A program made the position numbers and the translations under genes. DNA of 11,580 nt, taken from the NCBI GenBank assembly GCA_000432735.1, contig FR887797.1, forward strand, positions 1 to 11,580, given 5' to 3'. Source of the DNA: Bacteroides sp. CAG:443. Its GTDB lineage: Bacteria > Bacteroidota > Bacteroidia > Bacteroidales > Bacteroidaceae. The notes under the pieces were generated by a model that did not search any database, was not told the origin of the DNA, and saw only the letters and a program-made list of their open reading frames with translations. The first letter of the stretch is position 1. Each line of letters opens with the position of its first letter. Positions 1 through 6,107 of the stretch are shown here, piece by piece.

Positions 1-1127
1 AGGAGTATACGGTAGACGAGCTGCCGGCTCTGGAGGATGAAACGGTGGTATCGGTACCGGAAGCGCTGGTTACGGCGGTAACGACATCGGGCTGCGTGGT
101 GACCGACGCTGACTATGCGGTGAACATGTTCTTGCAGACAACGACTGCGGTAAACGTGGGCGACAAGGTGGCCGTGAAGGGTACAAAGAATACGGATACG
201 CACTCGCTGCCTTACGTGGCATGCGACGAGGCGCGTGTGGTTTCGGAAGGCAATAACGTGAATTATCCGGAAGCGCACGACGTGACGGCTGAGGTGGACA
301 GCTATACATCGGACAGCCGCGAATGGATTTCGGCTAGTGGTGTGATGAACGGCAGCAATATTACCATCGACGGGGCGGTGAACTCGGTTTCCATCATCGA
401 CGCGCCCGAGAGCCTGAACTTGTCTGCCCTGAACGGACATCAGGTGACGGTATACGGTTACTTCGACGGAGTGGCTGCTCCTGCACTGCGCATACGGGCA
501 GCACGCATCGAAGACAAAGGGGTAGTAGAGGTGATCTACTTTGCCGACGACTTTGAATGGCTCCTGCCGTGGGCCGAGAACAGCGGTGCCGGACAGACGG
601 TGGAAAACGACGGTACGGGGGATGCTCCGCAGATTTACAGTGCCAAGAACGACGAGGGACAGACAGCGGCTGAGGCGTTGCTGGCTCACGGATACGGACT
701 GGAAGAGAGTCGCGGTGCTTCCATTTACTTGCAGAAGTGCTACCTGAAGTTCGGTAAGACGGATTATCAGGCGGGCTTGACATTGCCGCCGGTAGACGGT
801 ATTCCGGAAGGCGAGAAGGTAATGCTTTCGTTCGACTGGGCTCCGATGGTGGGCGGTACGCGGAAGTTCGACCCGGTACAGCTGATCATTACGGTGACAA
901 ACGGCAGCAAGACGGTGGAAATGAATCCGATAGGACATAACTTCGTCAACACGGTGGATAAGCTGGAATGGCTGCATGCCGACGTGGTGCTGGAGGGCGT
1001 TTCTATCACGAAGGATACACGCATCACCATCAAGTCGGATGCGTGGGGTGAAACGGCTGCTACTTCGGGCAGCAGTGTCTATCGCCGCTGGTTTATCGAT
1101 AACATAAAATTGAGCCGGGCCAACTGA
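1..1127 (+). CDS. C-terminal part of a large secreted/surface protein (5' end outside window)
   Basis: The frame is open from position 3 through the stop TGA at 1125-1127 with no convincing start, so about 374 C-terminal residues of a longer protein are visible. A GTG at 45 lies inside the frame but has no reason to be the start. The visible part reads as three beta-rich blocks. Two are about 60-80 residues each and OB-fold-like: one contains VGDKVAVKG followed by an ARV strand, the other GHQVTVYGYFDG followed by AARIEDKG. The third, of about 200 residues, starts with a DDFEWL motif and ends in RWFIDNIKLSRAN, the style of the carbohydrate-binding-like or jelly-roll modules at the end of Bacteroidetes surface proteins. 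No catalytic motif or membrane anchor is visible here. It resembles DUF5689/OB-type surface proteins, but the family call is an inference. Two stem-loops follow immediately, so it ends its transcription unit and is separate from the genes downstream. Confidence 0.8.
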   Translation, partial: EYTVDELPALEDETVVSVPEALVTAVTTSGCVVTDADYAVNMFLQTTTAVNVGDKVAVKGTKNTDTHSLPYVACDEARVVSEGNNVNYPEAHDVTAEVDSYTSDSREWISASGVMNGSNITIDGAVNSVSIIDAPESLNLSALNGHQVTVYGYFDGVAAPALRIRAARIEDKGVVEVIYFADDFEWLLPWAENSGAGQTVENDGTGDAPQIYSAKNDEGQTAAEALLAHGYGLEESRGASIYLQKCYLKFGKTDYQAGLTLPPVDGIPEGEKVMLSFDWAPMVGGTRKFDPVQLIITVTNGSKTVEMNPIGHNFVNTVDKLEWLHADVVLEGVSITKDTRITIKSDAWGETAATSGSSVYRRWFIDNIKLSRAN

Positions 1128-1138
1128 CAGGTCCGGCG

Positions 1139-1172
1139 GCCGGATGCTCTTCGTCCGGCTTCCTTTTCTTTT
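1139..1172 (+). terminator. Rho-independent terminator after the first gene
   Basis: An 8-bp stem (1139-1146 with 1152-1159, one G-T pair, five-base loop) is followed by a pyrimidine run, TTCCTTTTCTTTT. It begins 12 bases after the stop codon of the first gene. The T-run is interrupted by C, so termination may be partial. Confidence 0.65.
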
Positions 1173-1178
1173 CAGCTG

Positions 1179-1245
1179 ACAGGCTGTACAGGCTTGCGCA
1201 GGCGGTTGTTCGTCGGGGTGCAAGGCCGGTACAGCCTGTTTTTTT
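1179..1245 (+). terminator. Long-stem terminator, second in tandem
   Basis: An exact 11-bp stem (ACAGGCTGTAC at 1179-1189 with its complement at 1229-1239) continues past one mismatch into a second helix (1191-1197 with 1220-1227, one bulged G) and a 22-base loop. A run of seven T at 1239-1245 follows. The stem is longer than an ordinary terminator needs. It clearly insulates the HU gene from the upstream gene, and it could also be a stable 3' end of the upstream mRNA. Confidence 0.75.
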
Positions 1246-1269
1246 GTTTATTGTAACAATGTGTCCGCA

Positions 1270-1316
1270 TGACGGACGGTGACGGACATTACCAAAACCG
1301 GGCTGTATATCTTTGT
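1270..1316 (+). promoter_or_regulatory. Promoter of the HU/amidase operon with direct repeats
   Basis: TATCTTTGT at 1308-1316 matches the Bacteroidetes -7 consensus TAnnTTTG exactly. No good -33 TTTG lies at the usual 19-21-base spacing. Where a -33 box would be, the sequence TGACGGAC occurs twice (1270-1277 and 1280-1287), 10 bases apart, and GTCCG at 1263-1267 is complementary to both copies. A regulator may bind here instead of a standard -33 contact, but that is inference. The start codon lies about 70 bases downstream of the expected transcription start. Confidence 0.6.
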
Positions 1317-1388
1317 GATACAGAAAAGAAGTTTGAAAGCTTTCAACAGGTATTCGTTTTATTAATCATTTAAAAAGGTAAAAAGATT

Positions 1389-1799
1389 ATGGAAAGAGCA
1401 GTGACTTATTCGGTAGTGGCAAGAAAGAAACCCAACGACATGGAAGGGGAAGCCAAGTTTTATGCACAGGCGCAGGCGCGCGGCGAAATGGGAATCCGTG
1501 AGATGACGGAACGTATCCAGCAGATGTGTACGGTGACACGTGCCGATACCATGGCGGTACTGGTTTCGCTCGGTACGGTGATGCGTGAGGGACTGGCAGG
1601 CGGAGAGATCGTGCGTCTGGGCGACTTGGGTTCGTTTCAGATCGGACTGAAGAGCGAGGGGGCTGACGTGGAAGAGGATTTCCATGCAGGTCTCATCAAG
1701 AAGGCGCACATCAATTTCCGTCCGGGAGCTGATCTGACGGATATCCTCACTTCGCTGAGCTACGAGCGTGTGGCGGTGAAGCCGAAAAAAGAGGAATAA
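1389..1799 (+). CDS. HU-related (histone-like) DNA-binding protein
   Basis: The 136-residue product belongs to the HU-related family typical of Bacteroidetes. These proteins have an HU core but an extra N-terminal segment and are longer than the roughly 90 residues of classical HU. The N-terminal segment contains YSVVARKKP, and the helical dimerisation part contains MGIREMTERI and ADTMAVLVSLGTVMREGLAGG. The strand signature of HU proteins follows at about residues 78-86 (VRLGDLGSFQIG). A basic arm-like segment, KKAHINFRPGADL, lies near residues 104-116. It should bind DNA as a dimer in the nucleoid. The ATG at 1389 is the only start consistent with the conserved N-terminus; no strong ribosome site precedes it, as is common in this phylum. 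It is the first gene of a unit with the small ORF and the amidase, the gap to the amidase being 131 bases. Confidence 0.93.
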   Translation: MERAVTYSVVARKKPNDMEGEAKFYAQAQARGEMGIREMTERIQQMCTVTRADTMAVLVSLGTVMREGLAGGEIVRLGDLGSFQIGLKSEGADVEEDFHAGLIKKAHINFRPGADLTDILTSLSYERVAVKPKKEE

Positions 1800-1848
1800 A
1801 CTATGATCCGGAAGCAGGTAAAACAAATAACAATGAGGAGGGGAAGGT

Positions 1849-1944
1849 ATGACTGGAAAGGTGAAATGGATTTTACTCGGAATTCTGAAGTGCCTGTACT
1901 GCTTGCTCACAGGAAGAAAGGGGGGAAGCAGTGAGAAAAATTGA
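1849..1944 (+). CDS. Very small hydrophobic protein between HU and amidase
   Basis: A 31-residue ORF starts at ATG 1849, seven bases after AGGAGG (1836-1841), the best Shine-Dalgarno site in this part of the window. The product has a short hydrophobic stretch, WILLGILKCLYCLLTG, at about residues 7-22, followed by a basic and polar tail. This suggests a membrane-associated peptide. It overlaps the first 14 bases of the amidase gene, which points to coupled translation. Bacteroides HU/amidase cassettes often carry a short ORF at this position, annotated in databases as 'smalltalk protein'. I place this ORF there by position and size, not by a sequence match I can verify. A second ORF in another frame (1803-1934) competes for the same interval, but it has no good ribosome site and a polar product. 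Confidence 0.5.
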   Translation: MTGKVKWILLGILKCLYCLLTGRKGGSSEKN

Positions 1945-2371
1945 CTTGATTGTGGTTCATTGTTCGGCTACGAGGGCAGACAAGCCGCTCTCGCCCGAAC
2001 AGCTGGAACAGATGCACCGGCAGCGGGGCTTCAAGTGCTGCGGGTATCATTTCTATGTGAGGCGCGATGGAAAGATTTGTACCATGCGTCCGGTGCAGCA
2101 GGAGGGGGCTCATGCCAAGGGGTTCAACCGCAACAGCATCGGGGTGTGCTACGAAGGAGGGCTGGACGAACAGGGACGGCCTGCTGATACGCGGACGGAG
2201 CTTCAGAAGCGGGCGCTAAGGGTGCTGGTCAGGGTACTTGCCATGGACTTCCAGACACGGCGTATCGTGGGGCACCGCGACCTGAGCCCCGACCTGGATG
2301 GCGACGGGATTGTGGAACCGGAAGAGTGGACCAAAATGTGTCCGTGCTTTGATGTGGCTACGGAACTGTAA
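1931..2371 (+). CDS. N-acetylmuramoyl-L-alanine amidase (amidase_2 / T7 lysozyme type)
   Basis: The 146-residue zinc amidase should cut the bond between N-acetylmuramic acid and L-alanine in peptidoglycan. The layout follows T7 lysozyme closely. VVHCSAT supplies zinc ligand His10, GYHFYVRRDG supplies catalytic Tyr39, AHAKGFNRNSIGVCYEGG is the conserved centre, GHRDLSP supplies zinc ligand His115, and KMCPCFD supplies catalytic Lys135 and zinc ligand Cys137. No signal peptide is visible, so it is either cytoplasmic or exported by an unusual route. Between His115 and Cys137 there is an insert, absent from T7 lysozyme, whose residues 121-132 match a 12-residue EF-hand calcium loop. The start is GTG at 1931 behind a purine-rich AAGGGGGG site. 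An in-frame ATG giving this N-terminus is absent, and starting later would lose the zinc-binding strand. Confidence 0.93.
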   Translation: MRKIDLIVVHCSATRADKPLSPEQLEQMHRQRGFKCCGYHFYVRRDGKICTMRPVQQEGAHAKGFNRNSIGVCYEGGLDEQGRPADTRTELQKRALRVLVRVLAMDFQTRRIVGHRDLSPDLDGDGIVEPEEWTKMCPCFDVATEL

Positions 2372-2387
2372 AATGTAAGAAGTAAAA

Positions 2388-2396
2388 TATCTTTGT
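2388..2396 (+). promoter_or_regulatory. Candidate -7 promoter element after the amidase
   Basis: TATCTTTGT is identical to the -7 element in front of the HU gene and lies 17 bases past the amidase stop codon. No TTTG sits at the standard -33 distance. Transcription would begin near 2403 and meet the terminator at 2500-2536. Confidence 0.35.
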
Positions 2397-2402
2397 GTAA
2401 GG

Positions 2403-2536
2403 TTTTCGTGTTTCTGTCTTATCAAAGTGTTAGAAGTGAAAGATGTGTGATTTTTATCAAAATTTAACTATTGTATAAGTATTTGTAGATTAGTGTTTTA
2501 AATAAAGGGGTTCTTATAGTGAGCCCCTTTATTTTT
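2403..2536 (+). ncRNA. Candidate small RNA (about 134 nt)
   Basis: The interval lies between a -7-like element and a strong terminator and contains no ORF longer than about ten codons. If the promoter is real, it would yield a short, AT-rich, non-coding transcript with a stable 3' hairpin, the usual build of an intergenic bacterial sRNA. The alternative is that this is simply the 3' untranslated region of the amidase operon. I cannot assign it to a known RNA family. Confidence 0.25.
2500..2536 (+). terminator. Strong, probably bidirectional terminator
   Basis: A 14-bp stem (2500-2513 with 2521-2534, one G-T pair) encloses a seven-base loop. The stem contains the GGGG/CCCC core, ends in ATTTTT on the right and has an A-rich left arm. 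It separates the HU/amidase unit from the SusC operon. Since the left arm is A-rich, it could also stop leftward transcription. Confidence 0.88.
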
Positions 2537-2550
2537 AATGTTTATTAGCG

Positions 2551-2566
2551 TTTGCGTATACGTAAA
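2551..2566. promoter_or_regulatory. Dyad abutting the susC promoter (operator candidate)
   Basis: TTTGCGTATACGTAAA is a 16-base dyad with a single mismatched pair (7 of 8 pairs match) and a perfect eight-base core, CGTATACG. Its right end directly touches the -33 TTTG of the SusC operon promoter. The position suits a repressor or activator dimer. No regulator gene is present in the window. Confidence 0.45.
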
Positions 2567-2600
2567 TTTGTCTATTGAATTTGTGAAATCCTATATTTGC
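2567..2600 (+). promoter_or_regulatory. Promoter of the SusC/SusD operon
   Basis: TTTG at 2567-2570 and TATATTTGC at 2592-2600 form a complete Bacteroidetes housekeeping-type promoter (TTTG, 21-base spacer, TAnnTTTG). Transcription should begin near 2607, leaving a leader of about 165 bases before the SusC start at 2771. Confidence 0.8.
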
Positions 2601-2612
2601 AAAGTTTTTGTT

Positions 2613-2675
2613 ATGAAAACAGCCTTATTTACGATGAAATTCGTTCTTTTTAGTGTCTATTTGATATTGATATGA
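2613..2675 (+). CDS. Possible 20-residue leader peptide upstream of susC
   Basis: ATG at 2613 opens a 20-codon frame that ends in TGA at 2673-2675. The product is hydrophobic (Met-Lys-Thr start, then FVLFSVYLILI at the end). It begins only a few bases after the predicted transcription start and has no ribosome site, so initiation would have to be leaderless or near-leaderless. Its stop overlaps an ATG at 2672 (ATGA) that is in frame with SusC. It may be a regulatory upstream ORF, or a chance frame in AT-rich DNA. Confidence 0.25.
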   Translation: MKTALFTMKFVLFSVYLILI

Positions 2676-2770
2676 CATGTGCAAGTCTATTTACCTCTTT
2701 TTCTATTATTTTTTGTTTTTTAATAAAATGCTATATATATTTGCCAACGTTATCAAAAAAATATTGGAAT

Positions 2771-5700
2771 ATGAAAAAGCGAATTACACTTTTTTGTGCC
2801 TTTTTGTTAATTGGCATAAGTCTGGCGATAGCTCAGGCTGTACAAGTGACAGGCTTGGTAGTTTCTTCGGAAGATAACATGCCTGTTGTGGGAGCTTCTG
2901 TTTTAGTAAAAGGAACTTCTAACGGTACAATTACGGATATCGACGGAAAGTTTACGCTGAAAGTAGACAAAGGGGCAAAGCTCGAGATCAGTTATATCGG
3001 TATGAAATCGCAGACGGTGACGGCCAAAAATAATATGAAGGTGGTGCTGGAATCGGATACGGAAGTGCTGGATGAAGTAGTCGTAACCGGTATGCAGCGC
3101 ATGGATAAGCGACTGTTCAGTGGTGCTGCCACTCAGATTTCCGGTGAGGACGTGAAGATGGATGGTCTTGCCGATATCAGCCGTGGTCTGGAAGGTAAGG
3201 CTGCCGGTGTATCGGTACAGAACGTTTCCGGTACTTTCGGTACAGCTCCGAAAATCCGTGTACGTGGTGCTACATCCATCTATGGTAGTTCCAAGCCGTT
3301 GTGGGTTGTGGATGGAGTGATCATGGAAGATGCGGTAGAAGTAAGTGCCGACCAGCTTTCTTCGGGTGACGCCGAGACGTTGATCAGTTCTGCCATTGCA
3401 GGATTGAATGCCGACGATATCGAGAGCTTCCAGATATTGAAGGATGGTTCTGCGACTTCTATCTACGGTGCGCGCGCCATGGCAGGTGTAATCGTCGTTA
3501 CAACCAAAAAAGGTAAGGCTGGTTCCAGTAGAGTAAATTATACAGGTGAGTTTACCACACGTCTGGTGCCGAGTTACAATGATTTCAACATCATGAACTC
3601 TCAGGAACAGATGGGTATCTATAAACAGATGGAGCAGAAGGGATGGCTGAACTTCTCGGAAACCGTACGTGCTGCCGAAAGTGGTGTATACGGCAAGATG
3701 TATCAGCTGATGAATACGTTTGATCCGAATACGGGGCTGCCGATGTTGCAGAATACGGAAAGCGCTCGCAACAGTTACTTGCAGGCTGCCGAATTCCGCA
3801 ATACCAACTGGTTTGATGTTCTTTTCTCACCAAGTCTGAGCCAGAACCATTCGGTAAGTATCAGCAGCGGTACGGACAAGTCGTCGTTCTATGCTTCTCT
3901 GAGTGCCATGTACGATCCGGGATGGTACAAGCGCAGTTCGGTAGAACGTTATACGGCAAATGTGAATTCTTCTTACAACATTTCGAAATGGTTGAGCTTT
4001 AACATGATTGCCAACGCCTCTTATCGTAATCAGGAGGCTCCGGGTACACTGGGACAGGATGTGGATGTGGTTTCCGGTGAGGTGAAGCGTGATTTCGATA
4101 TCAACCCGTACTCTTACGCGCTGAATACTTCACGTACGCTCGACCCGAATGAGTATTATACCAGCAACTATGCTCCGTTTAATATCTTGAACGAGCTGGA
4201 AAACAACTATATGGACTTGAACATTGTGGATGTGAAGTTTCAGGGTGAACTGAAGTGGAAACCGATTACGGGACTGGAATTCAGTGCACTGGGTGCTGTA
4301 AAGTATCAGGGTACCTCGCAGGAACACAAGATCAAGGATAATTCGAATCAGGCGGAAGCTTACCGTGCCGGACTGGATGACAAGACCATCATGGACAAGA
4401 ACCCGTTCTTGTATACCGACCCGGACAATCCGTATGCATTGCCTATCTCGGTTTTGCCGGAAGGTGGTATTTACAGACGTACCGACTACAAGATGCTGAG
4501 CTACGACTTCCGTGGTACGGTAAACTATAACAAGGTGTTCAACGAGGTACACCTGACCAACTGGTTCGGTGGTATGGAAATAAACTCCATCGACCGTACG
4601 AAGTCGAACTTCCAGGGCTGGGGTATGCAGTATGAAAACGGTGAAACACCTTATTATATTTATCAGTATTTCAAGAAAGGCATTGAAGACGGCGACCAGT
4701 ACTTCAGCCTGAACAATACGAAGGTGCGCAGCGTGGCTTTCTTTGCCAATGCCAACTATTCGTATGCCGGAAAATATTCAATCAACGGTACGATCCGTTA
4801 CGAAGGTACGAACCGTATGGGTAAGAGCCGTAGCGCACGCTGGTTGCCTACATGGAACATCTCGGGTGCATGGAACGTGCATGAAGAGAAATTCTTCGAC
4901 GCGCTGGAACCTGCCATGTCGCACTTGACACTGAAGGCTTCTTACTCTCTGACTGCCGACCGTGGTCCGGCGGATGTAACCAACTCGAAGGCAATCATCA
5001 ACAGTTACATTCCTTACCGTCCGTTTACCAACATTCAGGAATCGGGCTTGCAGCTGGTAGATTTGGAAAACAGTGAGCTGACTTACGAAAAGAAACATGA
5101 ATTGAACATCGGTGTGGATATGGGATTCCTCGACAACCGTATCAACTTTGCACTCGACTGGTATACGCGTAACAACTACGACTTGATTGGTGCGGTGAAT
5201 ACGCAGGGTGTAGGTGGTACGATCCTGAAACTTGCCAACGTAGCTTCGATGAAGTCGCACGGTGTGGAATTTACCTTGTCTACTCATAACATCAAGACAA
5301 AAGACTTTAACTGGAATACAGACTTCATCTTCTCGAATGCACAGAATGAAGTAACCGACCTGCAGCAGAATTCCAATATCATGGATCTGATTTCGGGTAC
5401 AGGTTTCGCTAAACAGGGCTATCCGGTAAGAGGTTTGTTCTCTATCCCGTTCAAAGGACTGGATGAATACGGTATTCCTTTGATTGAAAACGAAAAGGGT
5501 GAGATAACCAGTACCAGCATCAACTTCCAGGAACGTGACAACACGGACTTCCTGATTTACGAAGGTCCTACCGATCCGACCATTACCGGTAGTTTGGGTA
5601 ACATCTTTACGTACAAAGGTTTCCGCCTGAATATCTTTATGACTTATTCGTTTGGTAACGTGGTTCGTCTGAATCCGGTATTCAGTGCACAGTACTCCGA

Positions 5701-6091
5701 CCTGAGCGCCATGACTCGTGAGTTCAAGAACCGTTGGACCTTGTCGGGTGATGAGAATGTGACCAACATTCCTGCCATCATCTCTGCCAGAATGTACAAC
5801 GAAAATACCGACTACAGATATGCGTACAATGCTTACAACTACTCGGATGTACGTGTGGCAAAGGGTGACTTCATCCGTATGAAGGAAATTTCACTGGCAT
5901 ACGAGTTCCCGAAAACATGGATCGCTCCGCTGAAGCTGTCGAACCTCTCGCTGAAGGTACAGGCAACGAACCTGTTCCTGATTTATGCCGACAAGAAGTT
6001 GAACGGACAGGATCCTGAATTCTTCAATGCAGGTGGTGTGGCTTCTCCGGTTCCACGTCAGTTTACATTTACACTGAGATTAGGGTTATAA
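2771..6091 (+). CDS. SusC/RagA-family TonB-dependent outer-membrane transporter
   Basis: The 1106-residue product, a usual SusC length, is the barrel of a nutrient importer energised by TonB. A signal peptide occupies about residues 1-22 (MKKRITLFCAFLLIGISLAIA). A carboxypeptidase-regulatory-like beta domain follows at about 25-95, with GASVLVKGTSNGTITDIDG and ISYIGM. The TonB box DEVVVTGM is at about 101-108. The plug domain contains KIRVRGATSIYG, PLWVVDGVI and LKDGSATSIYGARAMAGVIVVTT, and the rest is a beta-barrel ending in RQFTFTLRLGL. The frame is open back to an ATG at 2672, which would add 33 residues. I choose 2771 because it starts a proper signal peptide. It is the first gene of a five-gene operon, 16 bases before the SusD gene. 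Substrate cannot be told from the sequence. Confidence 0.95.
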   Translation: MKKRITLFCAFLLIGISLAIAQAVQVTGLVVSSEDNMPVVGASVLVKGTSNGTITDIDGKFTLKVDKGAKLEISYIGMKSQTVTAKNNMKVVLESDTEVLDEVVVTGMQRMDKRLFSGAATQISGEDVKMDGLADISRGLEGKAAGVSVQNVSGTFGTAPKIRVRGATSIYGSSKPLWVVDGVIMEDAVEVSADQLSSGDAETLISSAIAGLNADDIESFQILKDGSATSIYGARAMAGVIVVTTKKGKAGSSRVNYTGEFTTRLVPSYNDFNIMNSQEQMGIYKQMEQKGWLNFSETVRAAESGVYGKMYQLMNTFDPNTGLPMLQNTESARNSYLQAAEFRNTNWFDVLFSPSLSQNHSVSISSGTDKSSFYASLSAMYDPGWYKRSSVERYTANVNSSYNISKWLSFNMIANASYRNQEAPGTLGQDVDVVSGEVKRDFDINPYSYALNTSRTLDPNEYYTSNYAPFNILNELENNYMDLNIVDVKFQGELKWKPITGLEFSALGAVKYQGTSQEHKIKDNSNQAEAYRAGLDDKTIMDKNPFLYTDPDNPYALPISVLPEGGIYRRTDYKMLSYDFRGTVNYNKVFNEVHLTNWFGGMEINSIDRTKSNFQGWGMQYENGETPYYIYQYFKKGIEDGDQYFSLNNTKVRSVAFFANANYSYAGKYSINGTIRYEGTNRMGKSRSARWLPTWNISGAWNVHEEKFFDALEPAMSHLTLKASYSLTADRGPADVTNSKAIINSYIPYRPFTNIQESGLQLVDLENSELTYEKKHELNIGVDMGFLDNRINFALDWYTRNNYDLIGAVNTQGVGGTILKLANVASMKSHGVEFTLSTHNIKTKDFNWNTDFIFSNAQNEVTDLQQNSNIMDLISGTGFAKQGYPVRGLFSIPFKGLDEYGIPLIENEKGEITSTSINFQERDNTDFLIYEGPTDPTITGSLGNIFTYKGFRLNIFMTYSFGNVVRLNPVFSAQYSDLSAMTREFKNRWTLSGDENVTNIPAIISARMYNENTDYRYAYNAYNYSDVRVAKGDFIRMKEISLAYEFPKTWIAPLKLSNLSLKVQATNLFLIYADKKLNGQDPEFFNAGGVASPVPRQFTFTLRLGL

Positions 6092-6107
6092 CAAAAAATA
6101 GGACATT

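Noticed and set aside
1362..1910. 182-codon minus-strand frame
   Set aside because: Covers the HU gene in antisense; the HU frame has clear family motifs and this one does not.
2442..2477. Ten-codon ORF inside the candidate small RNA
   Set aside because: Too short, no ribosome site and in very AT-rich DNA.
2672..2770. SusC start at ATG 2672
   Set aside because: It would bury the signal peptide 33 residues inside the protein. ATG 2771 gives a standard N-terminus. Retained only as a finding about a possible alternative start.
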